Assembly: GCA_034670025.1 (NCBI GenBank)
Contig: JAXMOE010000001.1
Coordinates: 248,001-312,000 of the forward strand
DNA from: PGYR01 sp034670025
Lineage (GTDB): Bacteria > Bacteroidota > Ignavibacteria > Kapaibacteriales > UBA2268
Length of the DNA stretch: 64,000 bases
Reading direction: 5' to 3'
In this document: piece after piece, positions 50,401 through 59,790 of the stretch
How the letters are laid out: every line of letters starts with the position of its first letter
Position numbering within the stretch: the stretch's first letter is position 1
Position numbers and translations under genes: made by a program
Notes under the pieces: generated by a model
Seen by the model: the letters and a program-made list of their open reading frames with translations, nothing else
Databases searched by the model: none
What the model was told of the DNA's origin: nothing

Positions 50401-52857
50401 GTTGAATCCCAAAGAAAAGAAGCTGAGAACATGATTGGGCATTTAGAAGATGCTAACGAAAAGGGAGTAATTACAGAAGAATCTTACGAAGCTGTTGCTA
50501 AAGCAATGGGTAAGACTACGGATGAGTTAAAAGAGACCGTCAAACAACAGACTAAGTCAGAGGAAATTGCCAAAGACCAAAAACGTTCGGTAGTAGATTT
50601 GGCGGCTGCATGGAATAGTGTCAATGATAAATTAAGTAGTACAGTTACTCAACAGACTGCAGGACTATCTGAATTGAAAAAGTTAATCAAAGAGGCAGAC
50701 AATCCAGAAGATAGACAGCAAGCAAGAGAGCAATATCAAAAATTACTCCAAGACACACGCGATAATGTCAGGGAGCAGAAAAACCTAGCTAAAATAAATG
50801 AACAAATACTAATAGCAACTGGGCAAAAAATCATTCAGGGCAAATCCTTATTTGAAATAGCAAAAGAAGAAATAGAACTACGTGAAAGAGATATTCAAGC
50901 TACTGAGCAATTGAGAGAAATTGATAAAGAAAGAAAACTATTAGCTGAAGGTAGAGAAGCCAATGCTTATGATGAGATACAAATTAGTCAACTGCAACTA
51001 GCAAGTATTAAAGATCAAAGGAAAGCATGGTTAGAAGTGCTCTCTGCTAAAGGATTGGTTAAAGATGTAAACTTTGAAACTGGTGAAGTGGAGTTTTCTC
51101 CTAAGTTAAAGAAAGAGGAGAAAGCGGAAGTAGAAGGTGCAATTCTAAGATTCAATCAGCAAATATTACAACAAAACAATGAGTTGAAGAAGCTTAAACT
51201 CTCTATAAATGCAGACACACAGGAAATAGAACGTGAACTTGAAGAATTAGGAATAGAAAGCATTGAATTTGAAATAGAAGCTGGAATTAAAGGGGCGTCT
51301 GGGTTTGATGAAATAATAAAAATGTTAAATGGTAGATTAGACAATCAGTTAGATAATGTTAAAGCCTACAATGACGAAGTTGTAAAATTAGAAGAATTGA
51401 AGAACAAAAGATTAACAGAACTCCAAACAACTGGTAGAGAATCGGATGAGATTGAAGCTATAAAAAATCAATATGATGTTAGAATAAATAAGCAACGAAG
51501 ATTATATTTAGAAGCTAAAGCTCAATCTACGGAAACTTATGACCGGATAAGAGATAATGTCAGCAAGAACTTAGACCACAGGCTTGAAAAGTTGCAGGTT
51601 GGTCTTGATAAAGAGTCAGACGCTATTAACAGCAGATATGATAAGGAAATCGAAAAAATTAACGCTGTTAATGAGTTGTATTTTGGGTTGAGAAGCTCAA
51701 CAGGACAAGAAGATTTGGATAATGATTTATCAAACATTGATAAAGAGTTTGAGGTAAGAGCCGAGAAGCTTGAAAATTTCAAAGAACTGGAAATATTGAC
51801 AGAAGACGAGTATAATAGGAAAAAAGAAAAGTTAGAAGAAGAAAGTCTTGAACGTAGAGAGAAATTACAAGAGGAATTTAGAAAGAAAGAATTAGTTGAG
51901 TCTCAAGTGCATGCAGAGTTAAACGCAATAGCTGAAAGGGAGAAGCAAGTCGCAATATTAGAATATGAGCAAAGAGCATTTAATGAGAGGCTAGATGTCT
52001 TCAAGGAAACAGTGAGGATATCAGATGAGCAGTATCAGCAACTCTATGATGCACAGCAAGAATATCTGAATGCAAGTCAGTTAGCAGAGGATGATGCCAA
52101 TAATGAAAAGTTAAAAAAAGCGTCCGAAGATGCAGCTGCTAATTTAGAGGCTGTTAGTCAAGCACTTTTAAAAACTGGGGATTTTGATAAGAAAGAATTG
52201 GATATTTTTTCAGAGATCACAGAGGGTATGAGTGCTACTACAAATGAACTACAAGAGAAAGGGGATGACTTAACATACGCACTGAAAGATGTAACTGATT
52301 CTGCTGTTAATATACTTCCGGCTATAATTGCTGGGGCAGACCAGCAAGCCGAAGACCAATTTAGAGAGTTACTTGCAAGACGAGTAACTTTCATTCAAAA
52401 AGAAATTGAAGCCTTCATACTCCAATTGTTACTAAGTGAATCTGTAACAAGCTACCTTAATGGTTTACCTTTCCCGTTGAATATAGCCGCACTCCCAATA
52501 TTACAACAAACAATATCTTCTGCTGTAAAGAGTTTTACTACTCCTGTATTAACAGGGTTGTTGTCCTTTTCAGAGGGTGGAGACATTACAGGACTGTACA
52601 GTAGCCCAACGGCAATACAAGTAGGTGATGCAACACAATCAGGAAACGCAAACAATAGAGAATGGGTTGCAAATGATAGAAATATTAGAGAAATTGTAGA
52701 AATGACTATTGCACTTCAAACAAGAAATATGATGGTTGGATTTGAGATGGTAGAAAAAGCAATTAATGATTTATCGCTGACTACAAATATAAATGGTGAG
52801 CAAATTGAAGTAGTCTTGAAAAGAAGACAACACGGAAAGCAAATAAGAAGATTCTAA
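47482..52857 (+). CDS. Tape measure protein
   Basis: A 1791-residue, helix-dominated protein with several long coiled coils (~1-230, ~850-1010, ~1080-1640). Central hydrophobic, glycine-rich stretches lie near 620-680 (PIAMNPWVIGGAAAVGAITLFLT), as in phage tail tape measures, and the ordered N-terminal part is TP901/minor-tail-like (FLETFFKAEAIATAGQYLSDF). Length sets tail length: at about 0.15 nm per residue this predicts a tail of very roughly 250-270 nm. It overlaps the frameshifted chaperone by 11 bp and is the last phage gene in the window. Confidence 0.92.
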   Translation: MATKEHEILLNLVASFQTEKGGVNKFVSNLEKQLKTIQPDIDLNSDEFKKKAEKVISEFDKLRDSTKDIEDIEIALNSDEAQAELSKLTNALDELVQETEKIDGSAIDDAFRDIDTNKLNELSKALKDLDNDVDFKEAEKQFANLVDDFEKGTDETKKLLAAQKDAIKELEKTGKVGTKGYDNLQAEIKETEGLLGQYEDALKKVKDTTEETTKDSGSFLETFFKAEAIATAGQYLSDFAEGGKDVNLALRQVQAQANLTDAEVSSLRDSAEELFQSGVGETLSDTIKTLGFAQSQFGDFLPKEDIDEFVIGAESIAQVMDQDVNEVIGKSRTFLQNFALDGKKGFELIAFASQKTNTSMEDSLDTLDEYSGVISDTGASAESFVGRLAVGVEQGARDTDKLADAMKETAIRINAGDFTTPFEEMTKGANEAEGAIVQSVEALLKQAQTGDISVEAALNQSQKLIKEGVDAGEINEALRNKLNVAISGTMAEEIGGELFTNIFSADIDTTAVANSAKEIGQTFSDTIGPVTSFDKLELKFKAFATKASAFFAPVASTLGGVITTAGQLAPAVSALNAVDLGKVKSQITSIQTGISGLGDKVPFIKNQLSSLGKSATGLSGIAGKIGALGPIAMNPWVIGGAAAVGAITLFLTKTERGQEILKNASEGFQKFIEKAQPVLDSLGELGAETIDLLVEVGSIIYESVIFPFELVMEILNLGISLVNDWTGGLLGATDIFGLISQGVDYVADSFSSATDFLSGLLGHIKLAKEGIFGLIREAPELLSNLAELGAHYLNPANWFGDDEEGDALKQKLTSSITRAMSGAVKVVQQTNIGNSIEKAFEIKGSLDKQDEIGKLITKYENATTELEKASLAKQINKEIPGVVSGYKKIEDANGNVTTAMEINVDQAKKLNEVQKESFSDEIKNKQKEFTDGLAKQSSQYQENQAKIASLNDQIVNADTVEKSQELLKERDKLVESQRKEAENMIGHLEDANEKGVITEESYEAVAKAMGKTTDELKETVKQQTKSEEIAKDQKRSVVDLAAAWNSVNDKLSSTVTQQTAGLSELKKLIKEADNPEDRQQAREQYQKLLQDTRDNVREQKNLAKINEQILIATGQKIIQGKSLFEIAKEEIELRERDIQATEQLREIDKERKLLAEGREANAYDEIQISQLQLASIKDQRKAWLEVLSAKGLVKDVNFETGEVEFSPKLKKEEKAEVEGAILRFNQQILQQNNELKKLKLSINADTQEIERELEELGIESIEFEIEAGIKGASGFDEIIKMLNGRLDNQLDNVKAYNDEVVKLEELKNKRLTELQTTGRESDEIEAIKNQYDVRINKQRRLYLEAKAQSTETYDRIRDNVSKNLDHRLEKLQVGLDKESDAINSRYDKEIEKINAVNELYFGLRSSTGQEDLDNDLSNIDKEFEVRAEKLENFKELEILTEDEYNRKKEKLEEESLERREKLQEEFRKKELVESQVHAELNAIAEREKQVAILEYEQRAFNERLDVFKETVRISDEQYQQLYDAQQEYLNASQLAEDDANNEKLKKASEDAAANLEAVSQALLKTGDFDKKELDIFSEITEGMSATTNELQEKGDDLTYALKDVTDSAVNILPAIIAGADQQAEDQFRELLARRVTFIQKEIEAFILQLLLSESVTSYLNGLPFPLNIAALPILQQTISSAVKSFTTPVLTGLLSFSEGGDITGLYSSPTAIQVGDATQSGNANNREWVANDRNIREIVEMTIALQTRNMMVGFEMVEKAINDLSLTTNINGEQIEVVLKRRQHGKQIRRF

Positions 52858-53011
52858 TGTGCGAAAAACGTGTAATAAATATCAATAACTACAAAAATAT
52901 ATATAAAAGTATAGTAAGTATGATTACCATAGACAGCTGTATCATGTAAATTAGAAACGCTTAGAAGTACAATAAATAATTTTGGATAAATTGTAAAAAA
53001 AAGATGACATT
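52858..53011. other. Right end of the prophage and likely attachment site region
   Basis: The 154 bases between the last phage gene and the first host gene are AT-rich, with no gene, tRNA or terminator. The integration junction should lie here, or within a few bases of it. The other attachment site is beyond the left window edge, so the repeat cannot be compared. Confidence 0.45.
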
Positions 53012-53470
53012 ATGGTAAAAATATCTGATATACTTAACATTGAAAGCATATCGTTAGGGTCTGAATTAGATTCAAAAGAAGAAATTATAAAAGAGTTAGT
53101 ACAATTGGCACATAAATCTGGTAACTTCAATAATATTGAAACCATTTATAACAGTGCCTTAGAGAGGGAAAATGTAATGTCAACTGGAATTGGCAACAAT
53201 ATTGCTATACCTCATACTAAGTCTTCTGAAATCAAAGAGCTTACTGCTGCTTTGATGACATTTGAAAAGCCAGTAAATTTTGACTCCTTGGATGGGAAAA
53301 AAATATCGATTGCATTTCTTATTTTGAGTAATAATGAAGAACTTGGAATGCATATAAGAATACTAAGTAAAATATCAAGAATACTTCACAACCGGAGTTT
53401 TTTTGATGAGTTATTATCTTTGAACAAAAGCACCGAAGTTATCGAACTTTTCGATAACTTTGAAAATTAA
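53012..53470 (+). CDS. PTS EIIA-type (PtsN-like) phosphocarrier
   Basis: A 152-residue EIIA domain of the fructose/nitrogen type with the active-site His68 in GIGNNIAIPHTKS. It accepts phosphate from HPr in the phosphotransferase chain and, in the PtsN branch, mainly regulates. No membrane EIIB/C genes are nearby, so a regulatory role is more likely than sugar uptake. It is the first clearly chromosomal gene after the prophage. Confidence 0.85.
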   Translation: MVKISDILNIESISLGSELDSKEEIIKELVQLAHKSGNFNNIETIYNSALERENVMSTGIGNNIAIPHTKSSEIKELTAALMTFEKPVNFDSLDGKKISIAFLILSNNEELGMHIRILSKISRILHNRSFFDELLSLNKSTEVIELFDNFEN

Positions 53471-53548
53471 TTTTGACAATTAAGTGAATACTTCAGCGTC
53501 ATAGTATAGAATTTGAAAAATGTATAAATTTAACATTACAATAATAAA

Positions 53549-56500
53549 GTGATAGACTTAAATCAAGCATTCGAAGAAGAGTTGTATTTCAACTTTCTTA
53601 AAGATCCGGATTCGGTAAGCGAAGAATGGAGAAATTATTTTAGTGGTGTAAACGGCAAGTCAGTTATACCGAAAACTCCGAGACCAGTAACCTCCAATGG
53701 CTCATCAAAAGTAGAGCTAAGCGATAGCACTCCCAATGCTGACAGAGTGGATGAGGAAAAACTAACGGAACTACCGAATATTCCGACAAAGATAGCTCAG
53801 AATATGGAAGAGAGTTTATCTGTTCCTACTGCTACTTCTGTAAGGAATATCCCTGTAAAACCATTAGATGAAAACAGAAAGATAATTAATAAGTACCTGT
53901 TAGGGCAAAGAAGATCAAAAATTTCTTTTTCTTATCTAATGCTTTGGGCAATTGTTCAATCTTTGAAGAAATACCCAAGCTTAAATGATAATTTTGTAAA
54001 AAAGGAAGGCAAATATTATAGACAGATTAATAAAGAAATTAATCTGGGTGTTGCTGTTGATATTGAAAAAAGATCTGGCGAAAGATTACTATTAGTTCCA
54101 AACTTAAAAAACGCTGGAGAGATGAATTTCTCTGAGTTTATTGAAAGTTTGTCTGATCTGATCAATAGAGCAAAAAACAGTAAAATTACTTTAGATGAGT
54201 TGGAAGGGACAACAATATCACTTACAAATCCTGGAATGATTGGTACTATAATGTCTGTACCAAGACTGATGAATGGTCAAGGGATGATTATTGCATCTGG
54301 TGCTATTGATTTCCCAGCTGAGTTTTCGGCAGTAAAGCCAGAAAAGTTGACAGAAATGGCAGTATCTAAAGTTGTTAGTTTGACTAATACTTACGACCAC
54401 AGAATAATACAAGGTGCAGAATCAGCAGAATTTTTAAGACATTTACATCAATTGCTGATTGGCGAACACAGGTTTTATGACCAAATATTTGCTAGTTTAA
54501 AGATACCATTTAATCCAGTAAAATGGGAAATGGACACTTCGGACAGAAATAGTTCTGAAGTTAACCACAAGCAAAAGAAAAGCACTCACGTTATGTCTTT
54601 GATAAACTCGTTCAGGTCAAGAGGACATCTATTAGCTAATATCAATCCATTAGGAATGACTAGCTATTCATATCCTGAATTAGATATGTCTTACTATGGA
54701 TTGAATATTTGGGATTTGGACAGACATTTCCCTTCTGTCGATACATGGGGCGAAGACGAAATGACTTTAAGAGAAATTTTAGAGTTGATGAGGGACACGT
54801 ATTGCGGTTCTATAGGTATTGAATTTTCTAATATTCAAGATCTTTCAAAAAAGAATTGGATTAAAAACACATTAGAGTCTTCGAGAAATAGTATTGATTT
54901 CTCTAAAGACGAAAAGAAAAATATATTAAGAAAGCTTATAGAATCAGAGACGTTTGAAGATTTCTTACATAAGAAATTCATTGGTCAGAAGCGGTTTAGC
55001 TTAGAAGGTGCTGAATCATTGATAGTCATGATTGACCAGTTATTACAAGATTCTGCTAACTCTAACACAGAAGAAGCAATATTGGGAATGGCTCACAGAG
55101 GTAGATTGAATGTTTTGGTTAATAATGCTGGTAAAAGCTTAAAAACTATATTCAATGAATTTGCTGGTGAGATTAGCCCACAAGAATATTATGGTTCTGG
55201 CGATGTTAAGTATCACTTAGGTCAAACTAATGAATACACTTCACTTAAAAATAATAAAATGAAAGTATCTCTGACTCCAAACCCAAGTCACTTGGAGGTT
55301 GTAAACCCTGTAGTTGGTGGTTTGAGTAGAGCATTGATAGATGAACAATTTGATGATGATTACACAAAAGTACTTCCAATATTAGTACATGGTGATGCAG
55401 CTTTTGCAGGACAAGGTATTGTTCAAGAAGTATTGAATATGTCACGTTTGGAAGGTTACACAACTGGTGGTACGATTCATATAATAGTGAATAATCAAAT
55501 TGGATTTACTACAACAAACGAAGATGCAAGGTCAACTTACTACGCTTCGGATGTTGCAAAAATGCTGCAAGTTCCAATCTTACATGTAAATGGTCACGAT
55601 CCAGAAGCTGTTGCTCAAGCTGCAATATTTGCACTGAATTACAGAAATAAATATGGCGATGATGTGATTATTGACTTGTTGTGTTTCAGAAAGTATGGGC
55701 ACAATGAAGGTGATGAACCTAGTTACACGCAACCTCTGATGTATAAGAAAATTAGATCGATGAAATCGGTACGTGAGGTTTACGAGCGTGAGTTGATCAA
55801 ATCGGGTGTTCTTACTCAAGATGAGATTGATGAGTTGACTAAAGCATATTTGGACGAACTTGAAACTGCATTTGACGAAAGGGAAGAGAAACCTAAATCT
55901 CAAAAACTAATTTTTGAAGAGAAATTTGGACAATCGATTAAGACTTATGAAACTACAATTTCAGAAGAAATAATTAAAAAAGTTATAATGGATACCACTT
56001 CAGTTCCTGATAATTTTAACGCAAATCCGAAAGTAATTTCTGGATTGATGAAGCGAAGAAAAATGATTGATGCAGACAAGCCAGCTATTGATTGGGCTAC
56101 TGCAGAAACATTAGCTTTTGGGTCTATATTACTTGAAAATAAAAACATTAGATTCACTGGTGAAGATACTCGTAGGGGTACTTTTAGTCAAAGACATGCG
56201 GTTTTGATTGATAAACAAACAGAACAAGCTTATATTCCGTTGAACAATATGGAAAGTGAGCAAGCTTCAATACATATATATGATAGTCCACTATCAGAAC
56301 TTGCTGTTGTTGGTTATGATTATGGTTATAGTGTCAATGCTCAAAATTCACTTACATTGTGGGAAGCACAGTTTGGTGATTTTGTAAACATGGCACAACC
56401 TATTATAGATCAATTTATATCATGTGGTGAAGTAAAGTGGGGGCAAACGAGTAATATTATTATGTTGTTACCGCACGGACACGATGGACAAGGGCCTGAG

Positions 56501-57124
56501 CACTCATCTGCGCGATTAGAAAGATTCTTGCAGCTTTGCGCCGAAGAAAATATGATAGTTGGGAATTTTACTACTCCTGCTAATTATTTCCATGCACTTA
56601 GGAGGCATGCAAAGTTAGAACATAAGATACCAATGATTCTTATGACTCCAAAGAGTATGCTTAGACATAGTCTTGCAGTTTCATCTGTTCAAGATTTTAC
56701 TAGTGGGGAGTTTGAACACATTATCGACGAGATTGATGATATCGATGCACCAGATAAAGTGAAGAGAGTTGTATTAGTGACTGGTAAATTATATTATGAC
56801 CTTCTACAAAAGAGAAGAGATGAAGAAATTACTGATACAGCAATAGTTAGAATAGAACAATTGTACCCAATGAATATTACAAAACTTGAAAATATAGTTA
56901 AGAAGTATAGCAATGCAGAAAAGATAGTGTGGTCACAAGAAGAGCCACAAAATCAGGGTGCTTGGAGTTATATGCTTACAGAGTTGCTTCAAGTAGTAGA
57001 TGATCATAAGAAGATAGAATACGCAGGACGACATTCTGCAGCTTCTACTTCTACTGGTTCTTCTAAGGTTCACAATCACGAACAAGCTTATGTAGTAAAT
57101 AAGTCTTTGGGAATAGAAGAGTAG
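53549..57124 (+). CDS. Fused 2-oxoglutarate dehydrogenase E2 domain/E1 component (Kgd-like)
   Basis: This 1191-residue protein starts with GTG. Its order is: an E1-type N-terminal helix (NQAFEEELYFNFLKDPDSVSEEWRNYF, residues 4-30); a linker; a dihydrolipoyl acyltransferase catalytic domain (~100-315) with its TYDHRIIQGAE active site near 280-290; then the thiamine-dependent E1 dehydrogenase (~340-1190) with GMAHRGRLNVLVN, the cofactor loop GDAAFAGQGIVQE (~614) and RFTGEDTRRGTFSQRH. No lipoyl domain is present. The enzyme oxidises 2-oxoglutarate in the citric acid cycle, using lipoyl and E3 units supplied elsewhere. This domain order is that of actinobacterial Kgd/OdhA. A perfect palindromic terminator follows. 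Confidence 0.93.
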   Translation: MIDLNQAFEEELYFNFLKDPDSVSEEWRNYFSGVNGKSVIPKTPRPVTSNGSSKVELSDSTPNADRVDEEKLTELPNIPTKIAQNMEESLSVPTATSVRNIPVKPLDENRKIINKYLLGQRRSKISFSYLMLWAIVQSLKKYPSLNDNFVKKEGKYYRQINKEINLGVAVDIEKRSGERLLLVPNLKNAGEMNFSEFIESLSDLINRAKNSKITLDELEGTTISLTNPGMIGTIMSVPRLMNGQGMIIASGAIDFPAEFSAVKPEKLTEMAVSKVVSLTNTYDHRIIQGAESAEFLRHLHQLLIGEHRFYDQIFASLKIPFNPVKWEMDTSDRNSSEVNHKQKKSTHVMSLINSFRSRGHLLANINPLGMTSYSYPELDMSYYGLNIWDLDRHFPSVDTWGEDEMTLREILELMRDTYCGSIGIEFSNIQDLSKKNWIKNTLESSRNSIDFSKDEKKNILRKLIESETFEDFLHKKFIGQKRFSLEGAESLIVMIDQLLQDSANSNTEEAILGMAHRGRLNVLVNNAGKSLKTIFNEFAGEISPQEYYGSGDVKYHLGQTNEYTSLKNNKMKVSLTPNPSHLEVVNPVVGGLSRALIDEQFDDDYTKVLPILVHGDAAFAGQGIVQEVLNMSRLEGYTTGGTIHIIVNNQIGFTTTNEDARSTYYASDVAKMLQVPILHVNGHDPEAVAQAAIFALNYRNKYGDDVIIDLLCFRKYGHNEGDEPSYTQPLMYKKIRSMKSVREVYERELIKSGVLTQDEIDELTKAYLDELETAFDEREEKPKSQKLIFEEKFGQSIKTYETTISEEIIKKVIMDTTSVPDNFNANPKVISGLMKRRKMIDADKPAIDWATAETLAFGSILLENKNIRFTGEDTRRGTFSQRHAVLIDKQTEQAYIPLNNMESEQASIHIYDSPLSELAVVGYDYGYSVNAQNSLTLWEAQFGDFVNMAQPIIDQFISCGEVKWGQTSNIIMLLPHGHDGQGPEHSSARLERFLQLCAEENMIVGNFTTPANYFHALRRHAKLEHKIPMILMTPKSMLRHSLAVSSVQDFTSGEFEHIIDEIDDIDAPDKVKRVVLVTGKLYYDLLQKRRDEEITDTAIVRIEQLYPMNITKLENIVKKYSNAEKIVWSQEEPQNQGAWSYMLTELLQVVDDHKKIEYAGRHSAASTSTGSSKVHNHEQAYVVNKSLGIEE

Positions 57125-57160
57125 TTTTTTAATTCTTATATTCTAAAATAAAGTAGATAA

Positions 57161-57190
57161 AAAAAAGACAGCCAATTGGCTGTCTTTTTT
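57161..57190. terminator. Bidirectional terminator, perfect palindrome
   Basis: AAAAAAGACAGCCAA pairs with TTGGCTGTCTTTTTT without mismatch. It lies between the convergent 2-oxoglutarate dehydrogenase (+) and lipoprotein (-) genes and can serve both. Confidence 0.9.
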
Positions 57191-57212
57191 GTTTTGTTAT
57201 ATGTGATGAAAC

Positions 57213-57926
57213 TTATTTAGTTTCTTCATCCATATCAGCTTTTTCTTTCTTATCCGGATTTCTTTTGTAAACTTTGCCATCAGCAAATTCGATTACAGTA
57301 GGAATCCAAACTTTTCTCAATTTAGCAAAGTTGTTTCTTACAAATACATCTCTTCTGTTTTCTACATCGTGATTGTATGGGTAAGGTTGATTCAAAGTCT
57401 TCTCAGCTGGTATTGCTTTGTCAACTTCAACAGTGAATCTTTTGATTAAGTTTTCACCGTTGTAATAATCAACTACACCTTGTAATTTCACTATTTCTTT
57501 TCCAGAAATATTTTGGAATTGGTAAGTAGGAACATTCAATGGTGCACCATTTTCTTGCTCTATTGCTTGAAAATCTTTGATATTGAACTTAATTGACTGA
57601 GTAAACAAAGTACTAAACGCAGTTGCTTGTACTAAGTTAATGTTAGTTTGCAAAGTTCTTTCTTTTTGTCCTTCTATTAATTCACCTACAGTTTTACCCA
57701 ATAATGAATCTTTTATTGGTGAATAATATCTTATTGCAGCATTCAAATAATTAACTTCTTCCAAAGTTAAATCTTTCACATTTTCATCTAATACATTTTT
57801 CATATTAGAAAGTAATTCAAAATTAATTGTATCCTTATAAAAAGAAGGTGTTTTCTTGCTTTGTTGTTGGCAAGAAGCTAACCCTAAAAGTGCTATTGCA
57901 ATTAGAGTAATCGATAATGATCTCAT
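57213..57926 (-). CDS. Lipoprotein of unknown function
   Basis: A 237-residue protein with a lipoprotein signal peptide (lipobox Cys19 in LLGLASCQQQ). The mature part is helical at first (NVLDENVKDLTLEEVNYLNAAI), then beta-rich with a repeat-free C-terminus that is strongly charged (KKEKADMDEE). No domain recognised. It is on the opposite strand to the preceding gene and probably in the outer membrane. Confidence 0.75.
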   Translation of the reverse strand: MRSLSITLIAIALLGLASCQQQSKKTPSFYKDTINFELLSNMKNVLDENVKDLTLEEVNYLNAAIRYYSPIKDSLLGKTVGELIEGQKERTLQTNINLVQATAFSTLFTQSIKFNIKDFQAIEQENGAPLNVPTYQFQNISGKEIVKLQGVVDYYNGENLIKRFTVEVDKAIPAEKTLNQPYPYNHDVENRRDVFVRNNFAKLRKVWIPTVIEFADGKVYKRNPDKKEKADMDEETK

Positions 57927-57984
57927 AAAATCTCCAAGATTGTTTATTAATTAAACCGCAAATTAAGAGTCTTGCAGTTAAAAT

Positions 57985-58893
57985 TCAATTATTTTTTATC
58001 AACTCTTTGAGTAGCCCATACCTTAGACCTTTGCAGGAAACTACAAACTCAGGTTTTTGTATAAATTTCAAAAACTCTAATAAAATGATTGCTCCACCCA
58101 ATATAACGTCGGCTCTATTTGGGTGCACATTGTAATCATCTATTAATTCTTCACGTGTCTTATTGATGAATATATCTACAATGGTTTCTAATTTTTCTTT
58201 AGTGACTTTATGATTGTGTATTAGGTGTGCATTGTATTGTGGTAAGCCCAAATCAATAGCAGCAATAGTTGTTGGCGTTCCTGCTACAGCTATCATTTCA
58301 CCATCAAACTTCAACTCTCCTAACTTAGAAAGTTTTGTTTTGATAAATTCAGAAGCTTTTCCATAGTTTTCTGTTTTAGAAATATGAGTGGGGAAGTACC
58401 TCTCAGTCAACCTGACCGCACCAATTTGCATAGATTTAGATAAATCTATTTCGTTTTTGTTACCAAGTACTACTTCTGTACTACCACCTCCAATATCAAG
58501 GACTATGTCTTTAACTAAGTCCAATCTTTCTATACTTCCTAAAAAACTTGTTTTAGCTTCTTCAGTTCCTGCAATTATATTAATGGGGTAACCTATTGCA
58601 TTTTCTAATACAGCCTTCACTTCACTTCCATTTTTTGCGTCACGCATAGCACTGGTTGCGGAGATTATTACATCTTCAACATTATGTTCTTTTATTAGCT
58701 TCCTATACGATTGGAGGATGTTAGTAGCCCTATTTATAGCAATATCTGAGATAAATCCGGTTTTATCTAAACCTTCTCCCAAGCGAGCTATTTCGTGTTC
58801 ATCACAAATCACACTGTCTATTTTACTGTTTTTAACTTCTGCTACTAATAGTAATAGTGTATTAGTACCAATGTCAATAGCTGCTAATCTCAT
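57985..58893 (-). CDS. Ppx/GppA-type exopolyphosphatase/pppGpp phosphatase
   Basis: A 302-residue protein of the actin/Hsp70 fold: RLAAIDIGTNTLLLLVAE at the start, ISATSAMRDAKNG (~85), DIGGGSTEVVLG (~140), AVAGTPTTIAAID (~205) and HPNRADVILGGAII near 260. It lacks the C-terminal HD domain of E. coli GppA. The family hydrolyses polyphosphate or pppGpp; which of these is the substrate cannot be told. It abuts prmA (last base of one, first of the other). Confidence 0.9.
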   Translation of the reverse strand: MRLAAIDIGTNTLLLLVAEVKNSKIDSVICDEHEIARLGEGLDKTGFISDIAINRATNILQSYRKLIKEHNVEDVIISATSAMRDAKNGSEVKAVLENAIGYPINIIAGTEEAKTSFLGSIERLDLVKDIVLDIGGGSTEVVLGNKNEIDLSKSMQIGAVRLTERYFPTHISKTENYGKASEFIKTKLSKLGELKFDGEMIAVAGTPTTIAAIDLGLPQYNAHLIHNHKVTKEKLETIVDIFINKTREELIDDYNVHPNRADVILGGAIILLEFLKFIQKPEFVVSCKGLRYGLLKELIKNN

Positions 58894-59733
58894 TTAAGAT
58901 TTCTCAAATTTGTATGCTACCCATTCATCTTCATTTAGTTCTTCACAAAGCTTGAGACCATTATTCGTAGCTGCTTCTACCACTTTTAACTTATCATACT
59001 TTAATATACCAGTACATATCAGAATTCCATTTTGTTCCAGCGATGATGAAAGCTTTGGCATATTATCTATAAGTAAGTTAGAAAACATATTAGCAATAAT
59101 CCCATCGAAAGTATCAAGCTCAACTTTGTTTAAGTCTGCTTCATAAATATTTATATTTTCAATATTGTTGATCACCAAATTTTCTTTTGTATTCTCAACT
59201 GACCAAGTATCAATATCGAATGCTTCTATTTTGTTAGCACCCATTTGTGAAGCCAAAATTGCTAGAACTCCAGTTCCTGTGCCTGCGTCTAACCACTTAC
59301 TATCTTTCTCTACAGAATCCAAAACTAATTGTGATGCCAGTCTAGTAGTTGCATGATAACCAGTACCAAAGGACATTTTAGGGTCTATTTTTATAATATA
59401 TTTATATTTAGAAAAATCATCGGACTTAGAAGTAGGAGTTATTACTAAGTCCTCATTGATGATAACTGGTTCTAAAGTGCTTTCCCATTTACTATTCCAA
59501 TTTTCTTCTTCCAAAGTTTCTTTACTAATTTCCTTTACTTCAAAATCTAAGTTATTTAATAGTAATTGCAATTTTTCGGCTATTTTTTCGTTATAATAAT
59601 TAGCAGGAAAATTGAGGGTAAGTAAGTCAAAGTTTTGTTCAATGCCTGTGAAATCTAAATCAGAGATTAATCCTATGAATAAATCCTGATTTTCTTCTGG
59701 CACTGAATATTTAATACTAATATATTTTTTCAA
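58894..59733 (-). CDS. prmA: Ribosomal protein L11 methyltransferase
   Basis: A 279-residue methyltransferase. An N-terminal alpha/beta domain (~1-90) binds the ribosomal protein. A SAM domain follows, with LDAGTGTGVLAILASQMGANKIEAFDID (~140-168) and NMFSNLL (the NxxxxxL-type motif), preceded by KIDPKMSFGTGYHATT, characteristic of PrmA. It methylates L11 on three residues. It precedes the Ppx/GppA gene in a two-gene unit. Confidence 0.92.
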   Translation of the reverse strand: MKKYISIKYSVPEENQDLFIGLISDLDFTGIEQNFDLLTLNFPANYYNEKIAEKLQLLLNNLDFEVKEISKETLEEENWNSKWESTLEPVIINEDLVITPTSKSDDFSKYKYIIKIDPKMSFGTGYHATTRLASQLVLDSVEKDSKWLDAGTGTGVLAILASQMGANKIEAFDIDTWSVENTKENLVINNIENINIYEADLNKVELDTFDGIIANMFSNLLIDNMPKLSSSLEQNGILICTGILKYDKLKVVEAATNNGLKLCEELNEDEWVAYKFEKS

Positions 59734-59790
59734 GCTGTGTCCTTGTTTTTCTTGTAAATTAATTAAATGATAACTATAAAAGTATAAGAT

